From contig PYVH01000004.1 of NCBI GenBank assembly GCA_003030785.1, forward strand, positions 1 through 64,000: a DNA stretch of 64,000 nucleotides, in the 5' to 3' direction. Positions 53,676 through 63,900 of the stretch are shown here, piece after piece. How positions within the stretch are numbered: the first letter of the stretch is position 1; each line of letters begins with the position of its first letter. Both the position numbers and the translations under genes were made by a program. Origin of the DNA: Marinobacter sp. B9-2. Lineage in GTDB: Bacteria; Pseudomonadota; Gammaproteobacteria; Pseudomonadales; Oleiphilaceae. The notes under the pieces are model-generated. The model was not told where the DNA came from and made no database searches. It saw only the letters and a program-made list of their open reading frames with translations.

Positions 53676-54446
53676 GTGGATTTAGCCACTCTCATCGGTC
53701 TTGCCGGCGCTATTCTGCTGATTGCATCCGCCGTTATTCTTGGTGTTTCACCTTCCGTATTTATCAACCCTGCCTCATTGCTGATTGTCGTGGGTGGCAC
53801 CATGTTCGTGGTGTTGGCCAAGTTCAGCGTCGCCCAGTTTCTTGGCGCCTTCAAAGCGGCCGCCCGGGCCTTCAAGTTCAAGCTGCCCGAAACCCAGGCC
53901 AGCATTGAAGAGTTGGTGGATATCGCCAACGTGGCCCGCAAAGAGGGCGTTCTTGGGCTGGAGGATAGAGAGATCAGCAGCCCGTTCCTGGCTCAGGGTA
54001 TACAGATGCTGGTGGACGGTCAGGACGGCAAGACCATCAAGGAGCTCCTGAACAAGGAGCGCCTGATGACCCTCGACCACAACCGCTCTGGCGCCAAGGT
54101 ATTCACGGCCATGGCCGATGTGGCGCCGGCCATGGGCATGATCGGCACGCTGATTGGTCTGGTTCAGATGCTGTCGAACATGGAAGACCCGAAGTCCATC
54201 GGCCCGGCCATGGCGGTCGCACTGCTGACCACACTGTATGGCGCCATGATTGCCACCATGATCGCTACTCCGATTGCCGACAAGCTCTCCCTGCGGATGA
54301 CCGAGGAAGCGCGTATGCAGTCGCTGTACATTGATGCCCTGGTGGCCATTCAGGAAGGCACCAATCCCCGGATCATCGAGCAAATGCTGTCGAGCTACCT
54401 GCCCCCCAAGGAACGCGAGAAAGCGGCTGCAGCTGAAGGCGCCTGA
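53676..54446 (+). CDS. motA: Flagellar stator channel subunit MotA/PomA
   Basis: 256 residues from GTG 53676 with a GGAG site. Four helices are seen; the cytoplasmic loop carries the charged residues that contact FliG, and the helix 3-4 region (DVAPAMGMIGTLIGLVQMLSNME...AVALLTTLYGAMIATMIATPIADKL) is the PomA/MotA signature. The short form (about 255 residues) and the PomB-like partner favour a sodium-driven stator as in Vibrio, though ion choice cannot be read with certainty. Followed by motB after 2 bases. Confidence 0.92.
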   Translation: MDLATLIGLAGAILLIASAVILGVSPSVFINPASLLIVVGGTMFVVLAKFSVAQFLGAFKAAARAFKFKLPETQASIEELVDIANVARKEGVLGLEDREISSPFLAQGIQMLVDGQDGKTIKELLNKERLMTLDHNRSGAKVFTAMADVAPAMGMIGTLIGLVQMLSNMEDPKSIGPAMAVALLTTLYGAMIATMIATPIADKLSLRMTEEARMQSLYIDALVAIQEGTNPRIIEQMLSSYLPPKEREKAAAAEGA

Positions 54447-54448
54447 CC

Positions 54449-55366
54449 ATGGATGAATTGCCTGAAGAGGAAAAACCGGGGATTCCGGCGTGGGTAGTTA
54501 CCTTCGCCGATCTCATGTCCCTGCTGATGTGCTTCTTCGTGTTGCTACTGTCTTTCTCGGAGATTGATGCCCAGAAGTTCAAGCAGATCGCCGGTGAACT
54601 CTCCAAAGCCTTCGGCGTTCAGCGGGACGTGCCGGCCCTGGAAATCCCCAAGGGTACCAGCCCCATTTTCGACAAGTTTTCTCCCGCACCGCCCGAGCCC
54701 ACCGTGGTCAACGAGGTCAAACAGACCACCACAGAGGAAGCCCCCGAGCTCCAGACCCTGAAAAGCCCCACCGACATGGCCGTGGAGGCTGCCATGGAAG
54801 AGCAGCTGCAGGAAACCATGGACGAAATCCTCAAGGTGCTGGAGCCGGCGATCGCCGATGGGCGCATCAATGTGAGCGAGGATCAGCGGCGGATCGTAAT
54901 CCGGGTGGAGGAAAAAGGCTCGTTTCCCTCGGGTTCGGCTCAGTTGACCTGGGAGTTTGAGGGCCTGTTGCTGGACATGGCCGAGGTTATTGAGGGCATT
55001 CCCGGCGACCTGACCATTGAGGGCCACACTGACAACGTGCCTATCCGTACCGACCGCTTCTACAGCAACTGGGATCTGTCGGCTGCCCGGGCCGCTGCGG
55101 TGGCCAACGTGCTGGTCGCCCGGGACCAGGTTGAACCCACCCGGCTTTCCGTCACCGGACTGGCGGATACCGAACCCAGAGTTCCGAACAGCTCAGCAGA
55201 AAACCGGGCCAAGAACCGGCGCGTGGAAATCATCATTGATCTCTCCGGCCCGATGCGGGAACAGGAGGTTCGCCTCCGGGAACTGATCCAGTCCGAATCG
55301 GACGATGACCAGTCCGCCCTCGGGATCGAATCCGACAGCTCGACATCAAACGAAATCAGCTGGTAA
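54449..55366 (+). CDS. motB: Flagellar stator subunit MotB/PomB
   Basis: 305 residues. The single helix with the ion-binding aspartate D21 (TFADLMSLLMCFFVLLLSF), a linker containing the plug region, and an OmpA-type peptidoglycan-binding domain (IEGHTDNVPIRTDRFYSNWDLSAARA, LADTEPRVPNSSAENRAKNRRVEI) in the last 130 residues. With MotA it forms the torque-generating stator anchored to the wall. No flagellar structural genes are in the window. Confidence 0.93.
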   Translation: MDELPEEEKPGIPAWVVTFADLMSLLMCFFVLLLSFSEIDAQKFKQIAGELSKAFGVQRDVPALEIPKGTSPIFDKFSPAPPEPTVVNEVKQTTTEEAPELQTLKSPTDMAVEAAMEEQLQETMDEILKVLEPAIADGRINVSEDQRRIVIRVEEKGSFPSGSAQLTWEFEGLLLDMAEVIEGIPGDLTIEGHTDNVPIRTDRFYSNWDLSAARAAAVANVLVARDQVEPTRLSVTGLADTEPRVPNSSAENRAKNRRVEIIIDLSGPMREQEVRLRELIQSESDDDQSALGIESDSSTSNEISW

Positions 55367-55376
55367 ACGCACTCTA

Positions 55377-55399
55377 TTTTGGTGCGAGAGACACCAAAA
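55377..55399. promoter_or_regulatory. Inverted repeat TTTTGGTG-N7-CACCAAAA upstream of amt
   Basis: A perfect 8-bp inverted repeat with a 7-base spacer. It contains GGTGC/CACC half-site letters of NtrC boxes and lies next to the better GCAC-N7-GTGC site, so it could be a second enhancer element; no T-tract follows, so it is a poor terminator candidate. Confidence 0.45.
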
Positions 55400-55400
55400 C

Positions 55401-55415
55401 GCACAATTCTAGTGC
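55401..55415 (+). promoter_or_regulatory. NtrC-type enhancer site
   Basis: GCACAATTCTAGTGC matches the GCAC-N7-GTGC core of NtrC sites and lies about 112 bp before the predicted sigma54 start of amt. Confidence 0.6.
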
Positions 55416-55492
55416 ACTTTGGCTCTAAAACACGTCTCTCACATCTTTCCAGAACCACCCAACTGCCCTTCCGCTCTTTAAATGCATTATTT

Positions 55493-55508
55493 TGGAACAG
55501 CTCTTGCT
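55493..55508 (+). promoter_or_regulatory. Sigma54 promoter of the ammonium transporter gene
   Basis: TGGAAC-AGCTC-TTGCT fits the -24/-12 consensus with one change in the -24 block. Start expected near 55520, 70 bases before the coding region. Nitrogen limitation control through NtrC is inferred. Confidence 0.8.
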
Positions 55509-55589
55509 TTAGCTGCACCTCATCAATGCACATTTCAACGTAAAGCGGCCCGCTAGAGGCCGGACACACAACATCAGGAGCGAAAACCC

Positions 55590-56798
55590 GTGGACATCAC
55601 GAGTGCAGTACACACCCTGACTGAAAGCGCCAACACGCTGTTCATCCTCATCGGCGCCATTATGGTGCTGGCCATGCATGCCGGCTTTGCTTTTCTGGAA
55701 GTAGGCACCGTTCGCCACAAGAACCAGGTCAACGCCCTGGTGAAGATCATGACCGACTTTGGCATCTCTGCCGTGGCCTATTTCTTCATCGGCTACTACA
55801 TTGCCTACGGCAGCCATTTCATGAGCGGTGCCGCCGAGCTCACCGCCGCCAACGGCTATGATCTGGTGAAGTTTTTCTTCCTGATGACCTTCGCCGCAGC
55901 CATTCCCGCGATTGTCTCCGGTGGTATCGCTGAACGGGCAAAGTTTTATCCGATGCTGATTGCCTCTGGCCTGATTGTTGCCTTTATCTATCCCTTCTTT
56001 GAGGGGCTGATCTGGAACGGCAACTATGGCTTCCAGGGCTGGCTGGAGAACCAGTTTGGTGCGTCCTTTCACGACTTCGCCGGCTCCGTTGTAGTGCATG
56101 CAGTGGGCGGCTGGATCGCCCTGGCGGCCGTTCTGGTCCTCGGTGCACGAAATGGGCGCTACCGTAACGGCAAGGTGGTGGCTTTTGCCCCCTCCAACAT
56201 TCCCTTCCTGGCCCTGGGCGCCTGGATCCTGACCGTCGGCTGGTTCGGCTTCAACGTCATGTCCGCCCAGACCCTGGACGGCATCAGCGGCCTGGTCGCC
56301 GTGAACAGCCTTATGGCGATGGTAGGCGGCATCCTGGTGTCCATGCTGCTGGGCCGCAAGGACCCGGGCTTTATCCACAACGGCCCACTGGCCGGGCTGG
56401 TGGCCGTGTGTGCCGGCTCAGACCTGATGCATCCTGTAGGCGCCCTGGTAACGGGCGGTGTCGCCGGCGCCATCTTCGTGTATTTGTTCGAGTGGGCCCA
56501 GGCCAAGATCGAGCGCCTGGACGATGTGCTCGGTGTCTGGCCCCTGCACGGTGTCTGTGGTGTCTGGGGCGCGATTGCCTGCGGCATCTTTGGCCAGGAG
56601 GCACTCGGTGGTCTCGGCGGCGTCAGCCTGATGTCCCAGATCATCGGCTCGGTGGCCGGCGTGGTGGTGGCCTTTGTGGGCGGTCTGATTGTCTATGGGG
56701 TTATCAACGCCATTTCCGGACTGCGTCTGACCGAAGAAGAAGAGTTCAACGGGGCGGACCTGAGCATCCACCGGATCGGGGCAACCGCGGTCGAATAA
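55590..56798 (+). CDS. amt: Ammonium transporter, Amt family
   Basis: 402 residues from GTG 55590 (AGGAGCG upstream). About eleven helices. Landmarks: LAMHAGFAFLEVGTVRHKN at the amino end; DFAGSVVVHAVGGW with the first pore histidine; and WPLHGVCGVWGAIACGIFG with the second. It lets NH3/NH4+ cross the inner membrane. No glnK gene adjoins, which is unusual for the amtB-glnK pairing, so this is probably an additional Amt. Its 3' end overlaps the convergent lipocalin-like gene by 106 bp. Confidence 0.93.
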   Translation: MDITSAVHTLTESANTLFILIGAIMVLAMHAGFAFLEVGTVRHKNQVNALVKIMTDFGISAVAYFFIGYYIAYGSHFMSGAAELTAANGYDLVKFFFLMTFAAAIPAIVSGGIAERAKFYPMLIASGLIVAFIYPFFEGLIWNGNYGFQGWLENQFGASFHDFAGSVVVHAVGGWIALAAVLVLGARNGRYRNGKVVAFAPSNIPFLALGAWILTVGWFGFNVMSAQTLDGISGLVAVNSLMAMVGGILVSMLLGRKDPGFIHNGPLAGLVAVCAGSDLMHPVGALVTGGVAGAIFVYLFEWAQAKIERLDDVLGVWPLHGVCGVWGAIACGIFGQEALGGLGGVSLMSQIIGSVAGVVVAFVGGLIVYGVINAISGLRLTEEEEFNGADLSIHRIGATAVE

Positions 56799-57892
56799 GC
56801 ACTGAGTGTTCGGTCGCCGTAGCCGGTCAATTCCATGTAGCCCTCGCCAGAGTGGCTGCCGGCGACGGTGACAGGGCTTTCCCAATAAGGGTAAAGCCCG
56901 TCATTCAGGTAGTTTCCAGGGGGCGCCGAAATTTCAAGGCTCACCCCATAATCCGGAACCTCCAGACGCCAAAGGCGGGGAAAGCCCCGGGCGTCTGGTT
57001 CCTCCGGGCGAATGCGAAGCTGACTGGGCTGAAGCGCTACGGGCTCGCCATCCTCCGGAATCCAGGTTCCGGAACGAAAACCGCCGTCCTCCTCGCGGAG
57101 CTGGAAAGCCATCAATTTGTCACCCGACTCCAGGTGCAGCGCAAACCAGTCCCAGCCCTGCTGGCCCGATTTGAGAAACTGACTACTCCACTCCCGGTCG
57201 AACCAGCCCTTGCCCGCAACCTCAAGTGTCTCATTACCCAGCGTGACAGTACCCTCGATGTGCAGGTCCACCAGACTGAAATACATCGAACCCTCACCAT
57301 CGGCGGATTTGGCACTGAAGCCGTTATCACCGTGCGCAACAGGCTTGCCATTGATCGAGAGGGACAAGTCGTAGGACCAGCCATCCGCCGCCACCTGCAA
57401 CCGCCATGACTCGCTTTCGGATGTTGCCTCAAGCTGCCAGTCGTCCAGCCAGACGGCCAGTGGCTGCGCCTGTGCGCCGGCATGGCCGACATCGCCCCGG
57501 GCCAGTTTCTCTGCAAAGTAGTGCCGGGCATCAAAGCTCACCGCGGCATGGGCCATCCAGGCCGCTTCCAGGGGCCAGTCGGCTGCCTCAGGAGGTTCAG
57601 CATCTGCCGGCCTGGGCGTAATGGCTTGGCGGAACTGGGTCCATTGCAGGCCCAACGGCTCACCTTCTTCAGTCCTCAAATTGGCGGTCAGATACCACCA
57701 TTCGATCCGGTGTTGCGGGTGCGGGCCGAAATCATCGGGAAATATCAGGCGGTCGCCCGGCCCGGGCTGAAGGAAGGGCACTTCGGCGTCGTTTTCTGCG
57801 ACACCTGCCAGTCCGGCGAACCCTGCTTCTTGTTGTGACTCCGAACAACCGGCCAGAACCACGATGGACAACATCAGTATCCAGCGTCTCAT
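56693..57892 (-). CDS. Lipocalin-like carotenoid 1,2-hydratase family lipoprotein (AttH type)
   Basis: 399 residues. Lipobox VLAGC at the end of the signal sequence makes it a lipoprotein. HRIEWWYLTANLRTEEGEPLGLQWTQFR is the CrtC/AttH N-terminal hallmark, and WFDREWSSQFL and GEGYMELTGYGDRT mark the second lipocalin-like half. Family proteins ordinarily end at the GYMELTGY motif; here about 40 extra residues run on, encoded antisense to the amt 3' end, so a lost stop codon is possible. Overlaps the permease gene by 4 bases (ATGA), forming a three-gene ABC unit. Confidence 0.82.
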   Translation of the reverse strand: MRRWILMLSIVVLAGCSESQQEAGFAGLAGVAENDAEVPFLQPGPGDRLIFPDDFGPHPQHRIEWWYLTANLRTEEGEPLGLQWTQFRQAITPRPADAEPPEAADWPLEAAWMAHAAVSFDARHYFAEKLARGDVGHAGAQAQPLAVWLDDWQLEATSESESWRLQVAADGWSYDLSLSINGKPVAHGDNGFSAKSADGEGSMYFSLVDLHIEGTVTLGNETLEVAGKGWFDREWSSQFLKSGQQGWDWFALHLESGDKLMAFQLREEDGGFRSGTWIPEDGEPVALQPSQLRIRPEEPDARGFPRLWRLEVPDYGVSLEISAPPGNYLNDGLYPYWESPVTVAGSHSGEGYMELTGYGDRTLSAYSTAVAPIRWMLRSAPLNSSSSVRRSPEMALITP

Positions 57893-60159
57893 CGCTCACC
57901 TCCCGCCAGCGCGTTGGCGTTCACAGGGGCAACCGTTGGTGATTTCAACTGGCGCATCATCAGCAGGCCTATGCTGAGGCCAATCAGCAGACTCAGCACC
58001 CCAAGCTCCAGCCAGAACCGGGGATAGACCGCCATGGGCAGGGACCAGCCGAACGCGATGGGGTTGATGCGATGCACCAGAACCCAGGTCAGCCAGATGC
58101 CAAGCGGCAGGGCCAGCAGGGTAATTGCAGCGGTCAACGACACTGACAGCCGGATCAGTTGGGCCGATGCTTGTCGCACGGATAGTCCCCAGACGACCAA
58201 AAGCCGGAAATACCAGGCCCGGGTGGAGAAGAAGACCCAGCCCATCATCAACAGGGCAATGGCCGCCAGTATCAGGGTCAGGGTAGTCATGGCCCGGGTC
58301 AGCAGGAATGTCTGGTCAAAGATGGCCGTGGCGAGTTCTTCAATAGCCCGGTTGTCCCGGACCGTCAGCTCATCCACCTGCCATACCCGCTTTAATCCAC
58401 CGGTCACTTCCTCGACGTCGAGATTTCCGGGCGATACCGACAGGCTCTGGAAACCGGTTGCGAAGTCTTCAGGAAGCACCGAAGGATGAATCAGGATTTC
58501 GCCAGCGGGGCGACCGTAGTCCGGGTAGGTGGCCAGCACGGGAAACTCGAACGAACCGCTTCCGAGGGTTACCTCCAGGGACTGGCCGACCTGTACATTC
58601 TGCCTGCGCGCCAGCTGTTCATTCACCATCACGCCCTGGCCCTGCTGCAGTCGCTGCCAGGGCCGTGACGCTGACTCAAGCAACTGCCAATCGGTCACCA
58701 GTGGGCCTACAGGGCCGATGGCAAAGACGTCCACCTCTGTGCCTGCCTCATCCCCGTTGCCCGGCAAAGTTGCACGGCCGCGAATCACCCGGTGCCACAG
58801 GCCAGACGCTGCGAGTTCAGGTTGCTCAGCGAGCCAGTCCACCGCGAGGGTCGCATCCGCTGATTCAGGAACTTCGATGTAATAATCCGCCTCCAGTCTC
58901 TGCGCGAGCCATCGATCAAATGTACTTTCAAAGGTCGTCACCAGAGCCTGAACCGGCAGAACCATGGCCATGGCGAACTGCAGAGCGACCAATGGCAGTG
59001 CCAGACGCCGCGCCAGCACTGATACCTCCCGATGGCGCCAGCGGGCCTGCAGATTCCGGTCGTGCCCGGACCGCCAATCCGCAAGCCAGGCAATCAGTCT
59101 CGGTGCAAGGATCCCGGCAGCCACAAACACGAGGGCCACGGCGATAAAAAGCCAGAGTAGATCCGTAACCCAGGCTGACAAGGCCAGGCCAGCGATAAGC
59201 ACCAACACCACCAAACCGCCGGACCGGCGGCTACTTCCCGCAAACGCTCGGGCCCATGGACGGAGAAAATCGGCCAGGCAAGCCACCAGAACCACCGTCA
59301 GCATGGTTGCAAGCGGAACCAGCCAGTTGCCACCCTGGCCCGCGTACAACGGCTGATCGAACAGCCCCTCAAGGGCCCGCCCGAATCCGCTACCCAGCCC
59401 GGTCGCCAGCCAGCGACCCAGCCAGATACCAGGCACAATACACAGCAGGGCCAACAACAGAATCTCCACGACCAGCAGCCGGTTGATTCGGGCTTGAGGG
59501 ACGCCAAACCGGTGCAGCAAAGCGAAGCTGTCTCTACGTTGCGCCATCCCCAGCAGATACACGCTGCGAACCAGCAAGGCGGTAATCAGCAGAACCAGCA
59601 CGCCCAGCGCGTCAAGATTCAGCAGAAAACTGTCGCCCAGCTCTCCGGTATCCGGGCCAACCCGAAACGGCGCCAATCGATACCCTTCAGGAAGTGCCCC
59701 GTCAATGTGGGGATCGGAGATTAGCAACGTCAACCCACCTTCGTTCTTCCCGGCGAGTTTAGCCGCTTCACTGATATCAATAAAGGGACGACCATCCAGT
59801 TCACCCTGCCAGGGCGCCTCTTCGCTGTCGGGACTCTCAAAGCATCCGGCCGCCAACGGGTCGATACCCACCACCCGACCGCCTTGCCGCGAGGGCACTT
59901 CCCACCAGGGCATCACGCAGAGCCCTGCTCGGCGCAGCTCGACAAAATCTTCCACAGTCAGGGGTTTACCGTCCTGGCGGGCAATCTGCTGGCGTTCGGC
60001 CACCGCCGATTCGCTCTGATCAAGACTGGCCCGGGCCTGGCTGGTGAGATGGTGCACGCCCGTCCACAGCATGGTGGCGAGCACAATCATGGCTGCCAGG
60101 GCCAGCAGCTGAAGCGGATGGCGGCGGTAATGACTGAACAGGGCGGCCAACAGGGTCAT
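57889..60159 (-). CDS. FtsX-like ABC transporter permease
   Basis: 756 residues from ATG 60159, 8 bases after the ATPase stop. One amino-terminal helix (about 15-35), a periplasmic domain, helices clustered in about 195-400, a second large periplasmic domain (about 420-620) and three final helices give the duplicated MacB/LolE/FtsX layout. With the lipoprotein and the ATPase it resembles the AttEFGH-type export sets and lipoprotein-release permeases; substrate unknown, probably hydrophobic or a lipoprotein. Confidence 0.83.
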   Translation of the reverse strand: MTLLAALFSHYRRHPLQLLALAAMIVLATMLWTGVHHLTSQARASLDQSESAVAERQQIARQDGKPLTVEDFVELRRAGLCVMPWWEVPSRQGGRVVGIDPLAAGCFESPDSEEAPWQGELDGRPFIDISEAAKLAGKNEGGLTLLISDPHIDGALPEGYRLAPFRVGPDTGELGDSFLLNLDALGVLVLLITALLVRSVYLLGMAQRRDSFALLHRFGVPQARINRLLVVEILLLALLCIVPGIWLGRWLATGLGSGFGRALEGLFDQPLYAGQGGNWLVPLATMLTVVLVACLADFLRPWARAFAGSSRRSGGLVVLVLIAGLALSAWVTDLLWLFIAVALVFVAAGILAPRLIAWLADWRSGHDRNLQARWRHREVSVLARRLALPLVALQFAMAMVLPVQALVTTFESTFDRWLAQRLEADYYIEVPESADATLAVDWLAEQPELAASGLWHRVIRGRATLPGNGDEAGTEVDVFAIGPVGPLVTDWQLLESASRPWQRLQQGQGVMVNEQLARRQNVQVGQSLEVTLGSGSFEFPVLATYPDYGRPAGEILIHPSVLPEDFATGFQSLSVSPGNLDVEEVTGGLKRVWQVDELTVRDNRAIEELATAIFDQTFLLTRAMTTLTLILAAIALLMMGWVFFSTRAWYFRLLVVWGLSVRQASAQLIRLSVSLTAAITLLALPLGIWLTWVLVHRINPIAFGWSLPMAVYPRFWLELGVLSLLIGLSIGLLMMRQLKSPTVAPVNANALAGGER

Positions 60160-60166
60160 GGCGGGC

Positions 60167-60850
60167 TCAGCTTTGCGGCACGTGGCCAAGATCCAGATGC
60201 TGGCTGCAGCGGGCAGCCAGTTCCGGATCGTGGGTGGCGAGGATCAGTCCGCAGCCTTGGCGGGCCTGCAATTCGAAAAGCTGCCCGATCACGGCCTCTG
60301 CCGTGTGTCGGTCCAGGCTGCCTGTGGGTTCGTCAGCAAGAATCAGGGCCGGCTTCATGGCAAACACCATGGCCAGTGCCGCGCGCTGGCGTTGTCCCCC
60401 GGACACCTGATCCGGGTATCGGTCGGCAAGCTCGCCGATCCCCAGGCGCTCGAGCCAGTCCTGACATCCATCCTCGGATTGGCCGGCAAGCCGGGCGCGA
60501 AAACGGACGTTGTCCAGCAAAGACAGGGCCGGCATCAGGTTGGCTTCCTGAAAGACTACCCCGATCTGCTGTCGGCGAAGCGTCCCCCAGCGACGTTCAG
60601 ACTTGCTCTCGGCCTCCGTTGACCGGGCATCAAACGTCTCGCCAAGCACCTGAACCCCCCCTGAATCCGGTTTCTCCAGACCACAGAGTATGTTCAGCAA
60701 GGTACTCTTGCCGGATCCGGATCGACCGGTCAGCGCCAGTGACTGACCCCGTTCCAGATCCAGAGAGAGGCCCCTGAGCACGGGCACCGGTTCATTACCG
60801 CTGCGGAATTGCTTGTTCAGGCCACGGGCCGAAAGCAGAGAGTCCACCAT
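60167..60850 (-). CDS. ABC transporter ATP-binding protein (LolD/MacB-like)
   Basis: 227 residues. Walker A GRSGSGKST near 42, signature VSGGQRQRAALA, Walker B ALILADEPTGSLD, and the switch histidine in LATHDPEL. The GLSLDLERGQSLALTGRSGSGK start and the size fit the ATPase of FtsX-type exporters. Drives the permease encoded immediately downstream. 60 bases separate it from the RND gene upstream on the same strand, so all four genes may be one transcript. Confidence 0.9.
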   Translation of the reverse strand: MVDSLLSARGLNKQFRSGNEPVPVLRGLSLDLERGQSLALTGRSGSGKSTLLNILCGLEKPDSGGVQVLGETFDARSTEAESKSERRWGTLRRQQIGVVFQEANLMPALSLLDNVRFRARLAGQSEDGCQDWLERLGIGELADRYPDQVSGGQRQRAALAMVFAMKPALILADEPTGSLDRHTAEAVIGQLFELQARQGCGLILATHDPELAARCSQHLDLGHVPQS

Positions 60851-60910
60851 AGTTTCCTTGTCTGACGAGTTGAGGCGACGGCTTTGCCCGGGTCAATCAG
60901 AGCCAGGTGG

Positions 60911-63900
60911 TCAATCCGCCGCCCCGATAGGATCAGCATAGGTTCCATGCCGGCGCGCACGCCACTCGCGGAACTGCTCCAGCCAGGACAGCAACGCCGG
61001 TATGACCAACAGGACCAGCAAGGTCGATAGCCCGAGGCCAAAGGCAATAGAGGTGGCCATGGGGATCAGGAACTGGGCCTGCAGGGACGTTTCGAACATC
61101 AACGGCAGCAGCCCGCCGATGGTGGTCAGGGAAGTCAACATAACCGCACGAACCCGCTGTACCGCGGCCTCGTTAAGCGCATCGGTGATTCCCAGACCCT
61201 TTTTCCGCTGCTGGTTGTAGAAAGCTACGAGGATGATGGCGTTATTGACCACAATCCCGGAAAGACCAAACAACCCGAAGAGGGAAAGAATGGTCAGTTG
61301 CAGCCCCATCAGCCAGTGCCCCAGCAACGCGCCCACGAGGGCGAACGGGATGATGGCCATAACGATCAGCGGAAGGCTCCAGGAGGCAAACACCCACGCA
61401 AGTACCACGTACATCAGCGCCAGCCCGATAACCAGTCCGGTTTGCATGTCTCCCAGGGTCTCCCTCTGGTCGGCCGCACGGCCCTCGAAGCTGTAACGCA
61501 CATTGTAGCGACTGGCGATATCCGGCAGTGCATCTGCTTCAAGGCTGGTCAGAATCTGGTCGGTGGTGCTGACCCGGGTATTCAGCCCCGAGGTGACTTC
61601 AACCGCCAACCGGCCCTCAGCATGCCGCAGGGCCTGGAAGCCCTGACGGTGGTCCAGGTTCATGACCTGGGTCAGGGGAACAAAACGACCGTCCGGCACC
61701 CGCACGGTGATACGGGACAGCGTCGACAAGCGCTCCCGCTGATCCTTGGGCAGTTGCACGCGAACTTCGACCTCATCCCGGCCATCCTGGTAGATCTGGG
61801 CGATCCGGCCGTCGAAGGCAGCCCTTAGCTGGCGCCCGAGATCGGAGGTGGTCAATCCGAGTGCCTCGCCATAAGCGCTGACCTGGTAAAGCAGCTGTTC
61901 CCTGCCCCAGGGCATGTCATCCTCAACGTCCAGAACACCGGGCAGCGTCGAGAGCGCCTGCCCCAGTTCATCCGCGGCACGCTTCAGATTCTCCGCGTTG
62001 TCGCCGGTCAAACGCACATTCACATCCCGGCCCGGCGGCCCGGCCTGACGTTCGGAAATCGTCAGATTGTCCAGCCCGGCCGGTGTCTCCAGACGGCTGC
62101 GCCACTCCGTGATAAATTCCGGATTACGAACCGAACGGCGATCGGAGGGCACCAGTTCGATCATCATCGAACCCAGTTCATCGCCGCTACGTGAACTGCC
62201 CTCGGCACCCTGGGTTGCGCCCCGGGTAGTGACTGCATGCAAAATGAAATCACCACCAAGCGCCTCTTCGGTCTCATTGAGCGTTCGCTGCATCTGGGTC
62301 AGGAACTCCTCAACGGTGCCGCGATCCGTTCCGGCCACAAAGCTGGCATTGGCGTAGAAAACCGAAGGCTCCGGTGTTGGGAAAAAGTTGAATCCGAGCC
62401 GGCCACCGGCCAGCAGACCGACCGTTACGATTGCCAGGGCAACCGCGCTCGCCACGGTAGCCCCCCGGTGTTCCAGGCTATACCGAGAGAACCGGCGAAA
62501 CCGGCCTTCCCGGAAACGGTCGAAACGCTGCTCGAACCCCCGCCGGAAGCGCTCCACGGGACCCGGTGCTTTTGGCTCGGGTTCTGCCTCTCCCGCTTTT
62601 TTCTTACGTCTGGGCACGAAGGCATGACGCAAGTGCGCCGGCAATACGATGAAACACTCAAGCAGGGACGCGACCAGAACGCAGATCATCACCAGCGGAA
62701 TATCGCCCAGAATGTTGCCAATGACACCGCCCACCACGAGAAGGGGCATAAAGGCCGCAACCGTCGTGAGAGACGAGGCCAGCACGGGCCACACCATACG
62801 TTTGGCAGCCCCTTCCGAGGCGTAGATGGATTCCTCGCCCATGCGGGAGTGGGCGTCGGCATCCTCGCCCACCACAATGGCATCGTCGACGATCACCCCC
62901 AACGCCATGATCAGGGCGAACAGGGAGATCATGTTGATGGAACCCCCAATCAGCCAGAGAACCGCCATGGCCGCCAGGAACGCCGTCGGAATACCCACAG
63001 CCACCCACATGGCAACCCGACCGGGGAGAAACAGGTAAAGCAGGCACACCACCAGAACCAGGCCACCCAGCCCGTTGTTCACCAGCAGGGAAATACGATC
63101 GTCCAGAAGCTGCCAGGTCTCGTCGTACACCTCCAGCTTTACCGTTGGCGGCAGCACCGGCCGGGTATCAGCCAGCCAGGTTTCCAGTACCTGGGCCGCC
63201 GCCAGCGAATTGCCGTTCTCCGATCGCTGCAACTGCAGCTCAACCGCCGGCTTGCCGTCCTTCTCGAGGGTCACCTGGCTCTCGCGGGCTTCCTGCCGGA
63301 TAATCGCCACATCGCCCAGATTGAGCTGGATCCGCTCACCACTGAGCACCGGAATGTTCTCGAATTCCTGGGGGCTTCGGCGCTGTTCCACGGCCCGCAG
63401 TTCCCGGGTGGCATCCTGCTGCGCCATCATGCCGGCAGGCAGGTCCCGGGAGATGGCGGCCACGCGCTCGGCAATCTGCTCCAGTGACAGCCCCAGTGCT
63501 TCCAGCCGCTCAACCGGCACATCAATGCTGATCTGCTGCTCCGGCAAGCCGCGGATCGAAACCCGGTCAATACCACGCTGGAGAAGTTCATCTTCAAAAC
63601 GGTAGGCCATCTGCCGCAGCTCACTGCGGTCCACATCGCCGTACACAAGCAACCGGGCCACTGGCTCGTAGCGTTCAATGCGGGTTACCTGGGGTTCCTC
63701 CGCCTCCGCCGGGAAATTGGTGAATTCATCCACCTGCTGGCGTACGTCGTCCAGGGCCTGGATCGGATTGGTGCCTTCTTCGAATTCGAGGGTTATGGAG
63801 GAAACCCCCTGGGCCGAGGTCGAGGTCATTTTTTTCAGGCCATCGACGCTGCGCAGGCGCTGCTCCAGAGGGTTGGTAATGCCCTGCTCCACGTCTTCGG

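Noticed and set aside
62237-63487. A 416-codon plus-strand open frame opposite the RND permease
   Set aside because: Antisense shadow of a conserved transporter; composition is Gln/His/Arg-rich with no recognisable domain.
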